Positions 10,501 through 18,683 of a stretch of 64,000 bases of DNA are shown here, one piece after another. The stretch is taken from assembly GCF_001698815.1 (NCBI RefSeq), contig NZ_LGSI01000040.1, forward strand, positions 188,731 to 252,730, read 5' to 3'. The stretch is from Pseudomonas syringae. GTDB lineage: Bacteria; Pseudomonadota; Gammaproteobacteria; Pseudomonadales; Pseudomonadaceae. Every line of letters starts with the position of its first letter. Position 1 is the stretch's first letter. The position numbers and the translations under genes were made by a program. The notes beneath the pieces were generated by a model. The model was not told where the DNA came from, did not search any database, and saw nothing but the letters and a program-made list of their open reading frames with translations.

Positions 10501-12797
10501 ACACGCAAACGCTCACCAATTTTGCGATCACCCGTTTCGGCGGCGCACAGAACGCAACACTGAGCGTCGCCCCGGAAGAGGGGTATACGGTGTCGCAAAT
10601 ACCTGACGCCGCTTACGTGAGGGAGCTGGTAAAAGACCTTGATGTCGGCGCCAGCTATCAGGCGCTGCTGCACCAGAAACTCAACGTGCACGATCCGGAG
10701 TATCTCAAGCGTGTGAATTTATTCGCGGTTTGCATGCCGTCATTGCTGATCCTGGCGGCCTTTGAACTCAAGCTGCAGAAGGTTTTTTCCGAGGAAGCGC
10801 TAGGCTTTGTTCACGCGATTGTGGAAATGCCCGATGGCCTGGCGCGGCTGCCCGTGAAAGGTAAGCAGATTTTACTCAGCCCCCTGCAACTGGTCGCAGA
10901 GCCGGGGGGCGCACCGGATGTGGTGACCGGCCTGTATATAATCACTGCGCCGGGCGGGCCGTGGATCCTGTATTCGGTTCTGGTGAACAACGTGCAGTTT
11001 TCGGAGTACGCCAGCGAAGCTGCGTTACTGGCTGCCATCCAGCACTCCAGCGATTTGCAATCGTTGATACTGGGACGTCTCGATCCACAGGTCAGGCAAG
11101 TTTATGACAATGGCGGATTCATCGAGCCGCACCTGCCCTGGAGTACGGAAGGGTTCATGGATACGCCGATATTTGCTCCGGCAGCGCCGCGCATTCTGCT
11201 TGAGCCGGTACGCGGCAACGCTTTGAACTGTTTGTTCGAAGGCTTGAAGGCGGTGCTGATTCTCACCGCGCGGCAGACGAGCCTTACTACGGTGCAATAC
11301 AACCAGCAGGCGTATCGGTTTCTGATGACCCTGGGCAGCGAGCAGACTCTGGCTCTGTTGCCGGGTCGGCTTGGCATGCTGATCGGGGCCTGGCAAAGCC
11401 AGTCATGGCTCAAAGCCTCTGCGGGAGACCTGACCGAGCGTCATTGGGGCAAGGCGCTTTCCGAATTTTCCACCGCCTTGGCCCTTTTGATTGCGTCGCG
11501 CCAGGATCCGAAAGACCGAGAGGAACAGGCGGTTGAGGAGCCAGCTGTCGAGGAACCTGTTATCCAGACACCGTCTTCGTCCTTTGTGGATTTTTCCTGG
11601 GGCAATCACAAGCTGACCCCTGAGCTGCGCAATCGGCTCCGGCGCCTTGAGGCACAAAACATTGCCCTGAGCGAGTTGACGAAAGATGAGCTGTTCAACG
11701 TGTACCGCAGTCGCAATACGCCCAATGAGTATGCGGCAGTCGACGGCAAGGTTTATCAGATACGTTTCACTGCGGGTGGCTACCGTATCGTCAAGGACCA
11801 GATCCTGGGTCCGTGGATACGAACCGACAAGGACCGCAACTGGACACTTGATCTGCGCGGTGGGCTCAAGGGTGGCGGCGGTGTGCTGTCCCGGGTTGAA
11901 GTGTTGCCCCTTGAAGATCAACTGAATGAGGTCATGATTGTAGAGGCCCGTGGTTTACCGGAAATCAGGCGGCTATTTCCAGACAGAGCCAGACGAATAG
12001 CCGAGGCTCATCAGGGGGTCCGGCATTTATTGCAGACTGCGCGCAGCAATCTGTTGCCGAAGTTTTCCACCGGGAAAATCCCCTCGGCAACCCAAAAGAT
12101 AGTGGCCGATTTCTTTGCGGTGAAGACCCCCAGCGATCGGCTGATCGCCTTGATCATCCTGAAAATTACTGAACTTCAGGAGGTGTTGCTGGATCAGTCG
12201 CTCTCGCCGTTCTCCTCCGAGCGGTTTGTCGTCGGCACCAACAAGCGGGGGCATCAGGACGCTACTGCGTTCACCTACAGCGCGGACGTGCATAAACGAA
12301 TCTTTCTCACCGAACGGTACTTTCGCGGCAAGACCTACCGCCTCAAGCCTCCGCCCAGCGGTCAGAATGGATTCGACGTTCAGGCGCACTTTCGGGCCAC
12401 CACGCTGCTCCACGAACTGTCGCATATCGCCAACGACAGCCATGACATCGCTTATGTGGAAGCCACTGCGCCGTATCTGGATCTGATCTTCGACATTGGT
12501 GACTATTACCAAAGCGCGAAGAAGCGCTTTGAGGGTTATCAGCAGCGCTGTCTGTCGTTCGATACGCCTCGGGAGGAGTTGTTCAAGGACACGACCAGCG
12601 ACGAACTCCCGAGGGATCTGAAAACCAGCGATGGAGACGCCAAACTCACCATTCTGAACATCACCGGCAAGAAAACACTGGAAGAGGCCCGGGATGTTTT
12701 CTATGCCGATGCTGACAAGCGCATCGACATCATGTTGAGCAATGCCGACTCGATCACCTTGCTGGGGCGCGAGCGATTCAACGCTCCCACGACGTGA
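7599..12797 (+). CDS. second giant ToxA_N-type toxin with M35-like metallopeptidase C-terminus
   Basis: 1732 aa; I chose the ATG preceded by AAGGAG, 18 codons inside the longest frame. It is collinear with its upstream neighbour along its whole length and clearly a tandem paralogue. Shared blocks include the GLERF repeat, IDDALDVRHLL, CARHVLNRYLSI, FVLRQPL, YDNGGFIEPHLPW, HWGKALSEFSTALALL and AAVDGKVYQI. The C-terminal zinc motif is intact: KRIFLTERYF, HELSH (H1605, E1606, H1609), S-H-D-I-A-Y with D1616, and NADS at 1715-1718. The same M35-like reading therefore applies. An acidic EE-rich linker near residues 1305-1325 separates the ToxA_N part from the C-terminal part. The gene has its own leader hairpin and is followed by a REPIN pair. 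Delivery route and target unknown. Confidence 0.75.
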   Translation: MPLASINYFSSDALRANYVADLDRALALAQIDSRQHQWLGRLAEPAQPAQSVDGPRVDRLVIDNGAVPAAELAATLLLSDHTSRDHTLFLHTQLNGLERFPSREQLVRMLNARFRLPHTAVLPWEYESVEGDPFERRMHAIIHQHGQSLEVFATHLVMLPSLHVAVGCALQDCLERALPDTTVNVFNHLLQIVQVAGLSGVATHPLVLGTQSLAEAAMDAYVQKPAEPAVQRRFLDTMGRVLTTLEAQPFVDALTEVRGATKDCFEELLENFWLSPVSGGGTRRDFGTRLLADSFRHHLLSSLQAGSISRDEWVHLRRLHPESGTDGSAEQPATARLSVSIAGAEPVKLAGVILIDVTAEGLSGLLLFSARHGLRRFAGLGQVIEHLTSTAGRTEMLQYTSLNDHALLHAQGQLQLRLDPIERRLFSDAMDSIIAWQKRNLAYAIDLPCSQANKAAVVIDDALDVRHLLNPGLVSPDSSGRWGDKAIAPGHASQPVAVRADSFGPDAIGGAVAVDTWQNYLNAVEQQIDRTGGLYPGAADCARHVLNRYLSIFTTLKPDARDLWVQPVGEPPVNMLNLLLEKVTGHFTGQLPDHCQVFSAASAAAEQLPQTALTAGILAHILDLADIGFRQALTWQARHARNGQLRDLDTRLLPSQAGSRMRGNLLRLALRVEKRFGDLSARSLGMFEQVLDRPTLSLRAHWGDAIAEVYTLHVGYQPEARTAVMTNAFVLRQPLDAEGKLLLCSPPVGLREHPTRSDLEALIQQRLADPATRSEWLDCFSSPARQRLQAHLQQSLPITVGLERIDEHFIEHLQDAELDRQIKEVEAACDDAVRWQADAALTGALIRTANASDQLRGLKDALAYAVEVSLFTAVLPNWINRASVEDLLTLSTLLVSAYIVQGADQDFMFDIPSLETHAYELLSARLEKDFAGQSLDPNRILISLTHYLIAPSLLGEIPSSVPAATQVHTQTLTNFAITRFGGAQNATLSVAPEEGYTVSQIPDAAYVRELVKDLDVGASYQALLHQKLNVHDPEYLKRVNLFAVCMPSLLILAAFELKLQKVFSEEALGFVHAIVEMPDGLARLPVKGKQILLSPLQLVAEPGGAPDVVTGLYIITAPGGPWILYSVLVNNVQFSEYASEAALLAAIQHSSDLQSLILGRLDPQVRQVYDNGGFIEPHLPWSTEGFMDTPIFAPAAPRILLEPVRGNALNCLFEGLKAVLILTARQTSLTTVQYNQQAYRFLMTLGSEQTLALLPGRLGMLIGAWQSQSWLKASAGDLTERHWGKALSEFSTALALLIASRQDPKDREEQAVEEPAVEEPVIQTPSSSFVDFSWGNHKLTPELRNRLRRLEAQNIALSELTKDELFNVYRSRNTPNEYAAVDGKVYQIRFTAGGYRIVKDQILGPWIRTDKDRNWTLDLRGGLKGGGGVLSRVEVLPLEDQLNEVMIVEARGLPEIRRLFPDRARRIAEAHQGVRHLLQTARSNLLPKFSTGKIPSATQKIVADFFAVKTPSDRLIALIILKITELQEVLLDQSLSPFSSERFVVGTNKRGHQDATAFTYSADVHKRIFLTERYFRGKTYRLKPPPSGQNGFDVQAHFRATTLLHELSHIANDSHDIAYVEATAPYLDLIFDIGDYYQSAKKRFEGYQQRCLSFDTPREELFKDTTSDELPRDLKTSDGDAKLTILNITGKKTLEEARDVFYADADKRIDIMLSNADSITLLGRERFNAPTT

Positions 12798-12815
12798 TTG
12801 CCGCCGATGTGAAAT

Positions 12816-13106
12816 GACGAGATTCGGTAGGACCGGACATGTCCGGGAAGCGTTGGCGCAGACGCGGGATTGGATCAGGCATAAATGATGGGCCAATCCG
12901 ACGTCATCGGGGACAAGTCCCCTCCTACCGGATCACCGTTGTGACGAGACGTCATACCGAATCATCGTTGTGACGAGATTCGGTAGGACCGGACTTGTCC
13001 GGGAAGCTTTGGCGCAGACGCCGGATTGGATCAGGCATAAATGATGCTGGCCAATCCGACGTCATCGGGGACAAGTCCCCTCCTACCGGATCATCGCTGT
13101 GACGAG
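12816..13106. repeat. tandem duplicated REPIN (two copies, 156-bp period)
   Basis: Two near-identical ~133-bp units occupy 12816-12948 and 12972-13106. Each starts with GACGAGATTCGGTAGGACCG, carries a GTCCGGGA REP arm on the left and a TCGGGGACAAGTCCCCTCC REP arm on the right, with a shared ATCAGGCATAAATGATG core. The two arms belong to different REP families, so each unit is a hybrid REPIN. They fill the 336-base gap between the second toxin and the convergent acyl-CoA dehydrogenase. Confidence 0.9.
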
Positions 13107-13133
13107 TCATACCGGATCATCTTTGTGATCGCT

Positions 13134-14285
13134 CTAAACCAGGTAATGCTTGAGTTCCCGAGCGATCACCAGGCGCTGGATTTCGCTTGATCCTTCATAA
13201 ATCTGGGTAATCCGCGCATCCCGGTAGTAACGCTCTACCGGGTAATCTTCCAGGTAGCCGTAGCCGCCGTGAATCTGGATCGCCTTGGAGCAGACCCATT
13301 CGGCCATTTCCGAGGCGAACAGCTTGGCCTGGGAAGCTTCCGACAGGCACGGTTTGCCTGCGCTGCGCAGTCGCGCCGCGTGGAGGATCAACAAGCGCGT
13401 GGCGTTGATGCGGGTGTGCATGTCGGCGAGCATGTTGGACACGCTCTGGTGCTCGATGATCGGCTTGTCGAACTGCACCCGTTCCCGGGCATATTCCAGC
13501 GCAGCTTCGAACGCGGCGCGAGCAATCCCCAAGGCTTGGGCGGCGATACCGATGCGTCCGCCTTCCAGGTTCGACAACGCGATGGCCAGGCCCTTGCCGC
13601 GCTCGCCGAGCAGATTGGCGGCCGGAATTCGGCAGTCGTTCAGCGTCACGGCGCAGGTATCCGACGCACGAATGCCCATTTTGTGCTCGGTGCGATCCAC
13701 CACAAAACCGGGGGTGTCGGTGGGTACCAGAAACGCCGACAAGCCTTTCTTGCCCAGCTCTGGATCGGTCACGGCGAAGACGATAGCCAGTTGTGCGCGC
13801 TTGCCGTTACTGACGAACTGCTTGGCACCGTTGAGAATCCACTGGCCATCGCGCAACTCGGCGCGGGTGCGCAGGTTATGGGCTTCGGACCCTGCATGAG
13901 GTTCGGTCAAACAGAAACAGCCGATGGCGCGACCGCTGGCCAGCTTCGCCAGCCAGGTGTGTTTCTGTTCTTCGCTGCCGTAATTGAGGACGGGGCCGCA
14001 GCCCACCGAACTGTGCACGCTCATCAAGGTGCCGGTGGCTGCATCCCCCGCAGAGATTTCCTCCACGGCCAGGGCGTAGGCCACGTAATCGATGTAGGTG
14101 CCGCCCCATTCTTCCGGAACCACCATACCCAGCAGGCCGAGGTCGCCCAGTTTGCTGACCAGCGCGTCATCGATCCAGCCGGCCTTTTCCCAGGCCTGGG
14201 CATGGGGCGCGATTTCATTGCGGGCAAAGTCCCGCGCCATGTCGCGGATCATGACTTGTTCTTCACTCAGTTCAATATCGTGCAT
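13134..14285 (-). CDS. acyl-CoA dehydrogenase (probably isobutyryl-CoA / short-branched-chain)
   Basis: 383 aa, the standard length of this flavoenzyme family. Family blocks are all present: [23 protein letters not shown] (substrate/FAD loop), [24 protein letters not shown] and [30 protein letters not shown] near the C-terminus supplies the catalytic base, E364. It oxidises an acyl-CoA to the enoyl-CoA and passes electrons to ETF. Its start lies 3 bases after the stop of the adjacent 3-hydroxyisobutyryl-CoA hydrolase-type gene, so the two are cotranscribed. This pairing suggests valine catabolism (isobutyryl-CoA to methacrylyl-CoA), as in the similar P. aeruginosa cluster. Substrate is inferred from context. 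Confidence 0.9.
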   Translation of the reverse strand: MHDIELSEEQVMIRDMARDFARNEIAPHAQAWEKAGWIDDALVSKLGDLGLLGMVVPEEWGGTYIDYVAYALAVEEISAGDAATGTLMSVHSSVGCGPVLNYGSEEQKHTWLAKLASGRAIGCFCLTEPHAGSEAHNLRTRAELRDGQWILNGAKQFVSNGKRAQLAIVFAVTDPELGKKGLSAFLVPTDTPGFVVDRTEHKMGIRASDTCAVTLNDCRIPAANLLGERGKGLAIALSNLEGGRIGIAAQALGIARAAFEAALEYARERVQFDKPIIEHQSVSNMLADMHTRINATRLLILHAARLRSAGKPCLSEASQAKLFASEMAEWVCSKAIQIHGGYGYLEDYPVERYYRDARITQIYEGSSEIQRLVIARELKHYLV

Positions 14286-14288
14286 GAC

Positions 14289-15386
14289 TCAGTTCTCCTG
14301 GCCGTTGAAGAATCCGTGTACCTGCTCGGCGTTCAAGGCCTGCACGCTTGGCGGATTCCATTGTGGCTTCTTGTCTTTATCAATGATCAGGGCGCGGACG
14401 CCTTCGATGAGATCGCCACGTTCAAACCATTGGCGATCCAGGTGCAACTCCATGGCAAAGCATTTTTCCAGGGAAAGATGCCGGCCACGGCGCAGCATTT
14501 CCAGGGTCACGGCCATGGCCAGCGGCGAGCGAGTCTCCATCAGCGTTGCCGTGGTCAAGGCCCAGGGGTGACTGTCGGCGACGGTCACTTCGCGCAGTTG
14601 TTCGATGATGCTCGGGATATCGGGCAGGGCGAAGAAGTGATCGATGGCCGGACGCAGCTTCTCCAACGGCGGATCAGCCAGAAGCTGGCTCGCCAGCCCG
14701 GCCATGACGCCCTGCAGATCCTTGAGCGCGCTGGTGTGCCACGGCATCTGGTCGAGTTGTTGATCCAGTTCGGCGAGCGCATCGCTGTGCAGATACCAGT
14801 CGGCCAGGCCGCAATACAAGGCGTCGGCGGCCGCGATTTGTACGCCAGTGACGCCCAGGTAAGTACCCAGTGCGCCAGGGATTCGCGACAGGAAATGACT
14901 GCCGCCCACGTCAGGAAAATAACCGATGGCCACTTCCGGCATACCCAGCCGACTGCGTTCAGTCACCACCCGCAGGTCAGCGCCTTGCACCAGGCCCATG
15001 CCGCCGCCCAGGACGAAACCGTCCATCAGCGCCAGCACCGGTTTGGGGTAATGGTGAAGGGTCAGATCCAGCGCGTACTCTTCAACGAAGAAGTCCTGAT
15101 GCAAGGTCTGACCGCTTTTAAAACTGTCATACAGCGAGCGAATGTCGCCACCGGCACAGAACGCCTTGTCACCGGCGCCACGCAGGACCACGGCGTACAC
15201 CGAATCATCTTCGGCCCAGCTGTCGAGCTGACGTTGCAGGCCGCGCACCATGTTCAGGTCAATGGCGTTGAGGCCGGCCGGGCGATTGAGGGTCAGATGC
15301 CCGATATGGTTGCGGGCCTCGGCCAGCACGGTCTCCTGGGGGAAATCCTGCTGGTCAGGTACGCCAGTTACAACCTGTACAGTCAT
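14289..15386 (-). CDS. enoyl-CoA hydratase/isomerase family, 3-hydroxyisobutyryl-CoA hydrolase type
   Basis: 365 aa from the ATG that has AGGGAG 7 bases upstream; a TTG two codons earlier is in frame but placed less well. The crotonase fold shows LTLNRPAGLNAID, the oxyanion-hole segment AFCAGGDIRSLYD and GGGMGLVQGADLRV. The LGMPEVAIGYFPDVGGSHFL block, with Glu and Asp spaced as in human HIBCH, marks the hydrolase rather than a hydratase. It would release 3-hydroxyisobutyrate from its CoA ester in valine degradation, which suits the downstream acyl-CoA dehydrogenase. Length (~365 aa against ~260 for hydratases) supports the HIBCH subgroup. Confidence 0.88.
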   Translation of the reverse strand: MTVQVVTGVPDQQDFPQETVLAEARNHIGHLTLNRPAGLNAIDLNMVRGLQRQLDSWAEDDSVYAVVLRGAGDKAFCAGGDIRSLYDSFKSGQTLHQDFFVEEYALDLTLHHYPKPVLALMDGFVLGGGMGLVQGADLRVVTERSRLGMPEVAIGYFPDVGGSHFLSRIPGALGTYLGVTGVQIAAADALYCGLADWYLHSDALAELDQQLDQMPWHTSALKDLQGVMAGLASQLLADPPLEKLRPAIDHFFALPDIPSIIEQLREVTVADSHPWALTTATLMETRSPLAMAVTLEMLRRGRHLSLEKCFAMELHLDRQWFERGDLIEGVRALIIDKDKKPQWNPPSVQALNAEQVHGFFNGQEN

Positions 15387-15538
15387 CTGCAAACTCCCTG
15401 TTCATTGTTGTTTTGGGTTCAGATTTTAGCGCAGGCTGTCAGAGTAATGACCGCCGATGCTACCAGTGCAAATTTGCAAAGCACAATCGGCATTCCTGCA
15501 AGACGCCAAGGCATTCATGCATGGGCCGATAGCGCGTG

Positions 15539-16705
15539 TCAGTCTTCGGTGCCCGGATCGGCCGGTACTTCACCGTCCCGGCTGGTATCGATGCTGACCA
15601 CCACCGACATGCCTGGTCGCAGATGTTCGGCAAGCGGCTGATTGGGCTCGACGATGATGCGCACCGGAATCCGCTGGGCAATCTTGACGAAGTTACCCGT
15701 GGCATTGTCCGCCGGCAGCAGGCTGAACTCCGAGCCGGTGGCGGGGGCGATACGTTGCACGCGACCGTTCATCTTCTGGTGATTCAGGGCGTCGACACTG
15801 AACGTCACCGGCTGACCGAGACGTACGTCGGCCATCTGGGTTTCCTTCATGTTGGCAATGATCCACAGCCTGTTCGGTACCAGCGCCATCAATTGCGCAC
15901 CAGAATTCACATAGGCACCCAGGCGCACGCCAATCTGCCCAAGCTGCCCGTCCCGGGGCGCGAGAATGCGCGTGTTGGTCAGGTCGATACGCGCCAGTTC
16001 AATGGCGGCTTCGGCATTGGCCACCGAGGCCTCCAGCGAACCGCGATTGACGATCACGGTTTGCAGGTCTTCCCGGGCGATCTCAAGGACGGCTCTGGCC
16101 TCGGCGGTTGCGGCGGTCGCCTGAGCGTCGGCGGCCCGGGCAACATCCAGTTCGCTTTTCGATATGGAACCGTCGGTCACCAACGCCTGGCTGCGACGCA
16201 GGTCCGCCGAGGCCTTGCGACCTTGCGCGATGCTGCTTTCCAGTGCGGCCTTGCGTTGCACGATAGTCGCTTCTGCGCTGCGGCGCTGTTGCAGGTTATT
16301 GGCGAGTGCGGCTTTCTGGATGCCCAGCTGCGCCACCGCCTGATCCAGATGCTGGCGATAGATTCGGTCATCGAGCCGCACCAGCAAGTCGCCCTGCTTG
16401 ACGAACTGGAAGTCCTGGACCGGCACTTCGTAGACGTAACCGCTCAGCTGCGGACCGATGATCGTGGTCTGGCCGCGCACCAGAGCATTCTCGGTGCTTT
16501 CTATCGGACTGCCGAACGGTGGCAGTTGCCAGGCGTACAGCACAATCAGAATACCGATCAGTGCAATGCTGCCGAAAATTACCGAGGAGACGATTCGGGT
16601 GCGCAGTGAACGTGGCTGGCTGGTTGCGGGTGCCGGCGCTGGAGGGGGCGGTGCGGAAGACGCGGGGGCCGGGTTGGCAGGCGTCGGCGTGGTCGGTTCG
16701 GTCAT
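15539..16705 (-). CDS. emrA: HlyD/EmrA-type membrane fusion protein
   Basis: 388 aa. A Pro/Ala-rich cytoplasmic head (residues 1-30) is followed by one membrane anchor (about 38-60). Then come the lipoyl-like segment STENALVRGQTTIIGPQLSG, a long alpha-helical hairpin rich in Ala/Gln, and the second lipoyl half LTNTRILAPRDGQLGQIGVR. The closing beta-barrel domain contains RIPVRIIVEPNQPLAEHLRPGMSV, typical of EmrA. It joins the inner-membrane pump encoded just upstream to an outer-membrane channel. The first four bases of its gene overlap the stop of that pump gene (ATGA). No TolC-like gene is in this operon, so an OprM-type channel from elsewhere would be needed. Confidence 0.88.
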   Translation of the reverse strand: MTEPTTPTPANPAPASSAPPPPAPAPATSQPRSLRTRIVSSVIFGSIALIGILIVLYAWQLPPFGSPIESTENALVRGQTTIIGPQLSGYVYEVPVQDFQFVKQGDLLVRLDDRIYRQHLDQAVAQLGIQKAALANNLQQRRSAEATIVQRKAALESSIAQGRKASADLRRSQALVTDGSISKSELDVARAADAQATAATAEARAVLEIAREDLQTVIVNRGSLEASVANAEAAIELARIDLTNTRILAPRDGQLGQIGVRLGAYVNSGAQLMALVPNRLWIIANMKETQMADVRLGQPVTFSVDALNHQKMNGRVQRIAPATGSEFSLLPADNATGNFVKIAQRIPVRIIVEPNQPLAEHLRPGMSVVVSIDTSRDGEVPADPGTED

Positions 16706-18381
16706 GAAGAGGTGGCGCCACTGGAAGTTACGGAAGTCGAAGCCACCGGCGTGGGAGACGCGGGTGTAATCGGTTGAGTCGTCATTTTCAGCCAGATCCC
16801 GCGTATCGAGATCCAGATCATGGTCAACACCGCAATCACTGCGATGAGCATGAACACATCGTTATAGGCCAGTACGTTGGCTTCCCGGGTGGCGGCGGTC
16901 GCAATAGCGCGAATGCCTTGATTGGTACGCGTCGAAGGATCGGCGATAGCGCCAGCATAGCTGGCGCTGGAGCTTTGCAGGCGTGCCTGCACCTGCGGAT
17001 TGATCAGGGTCAGATGCTCCACGAGGACACTTGAGTGAAATTTCTCCCGTACGATCTGAAAAGTGCCCAGCGCGGCCGAGCCGATCAGGCCGCCAATGTT
17101 CTGGGTAATCCCGAACAGCACGGAGAAACTCACCATGTTGCGCGGATTGGCAATGACCCCGCTGACCCCCAGCACCAACGTTGGCCCGAGAAAAAAGGTT
17201 CCGCCGAACGCCAGCAGGAACTGGCTGACGTACATGTTCGATTGACGGGTCAGGTTGGTCGCGCCGCTGTCCATCCACGCGCCGGTCGCCATCATCGCCA
17301 GAGAAATAATCAGCGGCGTGATCAGGTGCGCCGGGTTGATCGTCCAGGCGCTGACCGCCAGGCCCGCGACGCTGCCGAACAACATCACCGCGTAGAGCGT
17401 GTGTAACTGTTCGGAACCCATGTTCAAGGCCTGAAGAAAACCTACCGCGCCAATGGACTGTTCCGACAGCACCACGCGAAACAGGATGACCGCCAGCGCC
17501 AGGCGCAGGATCTTTCCACTGCCCAGCCAGCGGGTGATCAGCAAAGGATTGCGCCGATTATGCTCAATGGCCAATCCCGCCATGATCAGCGCGATGGAGG
17601 CCGCTGACGCAACGCCGATCCAGGTTTGTTCCAGCCACCAGTCGATACGCCCCAGCGACAGCACCGCGCAGAGCAAGGCGAAGCCGGTGGAAAGCAGGCC
17701 AAAAGTGAGGAAGTCGAGTTTTTCGAACGCCTTGAAACGATCACCCGGCGGTAATTTCAGCAGCAGTACGCAGCCCAGTGAAAGCAGGGCCATGCCCAGT
17801 TCAAACAAATACAAGCCGCGCCACTCGGCAATTTGCAGCAGATCTTCCGAGACCAGCCGCGCCATCGGTACTGCCAGCTGCGCCGTTCCCAGCCCGAGCA
17901 CCAGGGCTTTCAATCGCCATTTGGTCGGGAACGCCTGGATCATGTAATACAGGCCCAGCGTGGAAAGCGCTGCGCCAACCATGCCGTGCGCAGCCCTTAC
18001 GGCAATCGCCGAGTTGATGTCGTTGACGAATAGATGGCCGAATGTCACCAAGGCATACAGCACCAGGAACACTTCGGTGAAGGCCCGCAGGCCGAATTGC
18101 TGACGAAACTTCACCAGCAGCAGGTTCATCGACACATTGGTCATGACGTACGCAGCGGGCAGCCAGGCAATCTCGGCAGTCGTCGCCGCGAGTGAGCCTT
18201 GCAGATACGGCAGATTGGCAACCACCAAGGCGTTGCCCAGGCCGCCGGTCAGCGCAACAATGACGCCTACCAGCGCAAATGCCCAACGCTTGCCGGTCGA
18301 ATGCAGCGGCGTGGACGGCGAACCCGGCAGGGTAGGGCGCTCATGGGGCGCCCAGTCACGGGGCGCATACTTATTGCTCAT
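16702..18381 (-). CDS. emrB: DHA2-family MFS drug efflux pump, EmrB-like
   Basis: 559 aa with about 14 predicted hydrophobic segments, as expected for DHA2 permeases. N-terminal motifs include LVVANLPYLQGSLAATTAEI and WLPAAYVMTNV, where family members usually carry a D-x-T-I-V-N type block; here the Asp is replaced (ALVVANL). AAHGMVGAALSTLGLYYMIQ corresponds to motif C/B regions. It would export hydrophobic compounds by proton antiport with the EmrA-like protein encoded downstream by a 4-bp overlap. The gene is divergent from the ergothioneine gene across ~300 bases containing a REP hairpin. No regulator is adjacent. Substrate unknown. Confidence 0.85.
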   Translation of the reverse strand: MSNKYAPRDWAPHERPTLPGSPSTPLHSTGKRWAFALVGVIVALTGGLGNALVVANLPYLQGSLAATTAEIAWLPAAYVMTNVSMNLLLVKFRQQFGLRAFTEVFLVLYALVTFGHLFVNDINSAIAVRAAHGMVGAALSTLGLYYMIQAFPTKWRLKALVLGLGTAQLAVPMARLVSEDLLQIAEWRGLYLFELGMALLSLGCVLLLKLPPGDRFKAFEKLDFLTFGLLSTGFALLCAVLSLGRIDWWLEQTWIGVASAASIALIMAGLAIEHNRRNPLLITRWLGSGKILRLALAVILFRVVLSEQSIGAVGFLQALNMGSEQLHTLYAVMLFGSVAGLAVSAWTINPAHLITPLIISLAMMATGAWMDSGATNLTRQSNMYVSQFLLAFGGTFFLGPTLVLGVSGVIANPRNMVSFSVLFGITQNIGGLIGSAALGTFQIVREKFHSSVLVEHLTLINPQVQARLQSSSASYAGAIADPSTRTNQGIRAIATAATREANVLAYNDVFMLIAVIAVLTMIWISIRGIWLKMTTQPITPASPTPVASTSVTSSGATSS

Positions 18382-18427
18382 GAATCAGCACAGCCTTGTG
18401 GGATCGGTCGCACATCGAATAGGTAAG

Positions 18428-18462
18428 AGCCGACTTGCTCACGCTTGGCCAGCAAGTTGGCT
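18428..18462. repeat. REP hairpin
   Basis: Inverted arms AGCCGACTTGCT and AGCAAGTTGGCT with a short loop, of the GAGCTTGCTCGCGAA-related REP class. It lies in the 302-base divergent gap between the emrB-like and ergothioneine genes. The rest of that gap (18463-18683) holds leader sequence and a GGAG site before the ATG at 18684; I see no further gene. Confidence 0.7.
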
Positions 18463-18683
18463 CCTACAATAAGCCCGTCGAAAGGGGAAAGTATTCAAAT
18501 GATTGTGTGTTCCGATCCACAGTGCCGGTAAACGTTCCCTTTGGGCAGCGTCCCCGTTCGGATATACGGATTGAACATTCCGTGCTTATCGCACCTCAAA
18601 CTCCCTGCCGCCGCTCATAAAGAAACGCTCGACGCCGCATTACCTGAACAAACGGGTCGCGGCCACGCCGGAGATGAACACCG

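Noticed and set aside
13269..15641. A 790-codon open frame on the plus strand
   Set aside because: It lies antisense to the acyl-CoA dehydrogenase and HIBCH-type genes, whose conserved motifs are clear; GC-rich codon bias leaves the opposite frame open.
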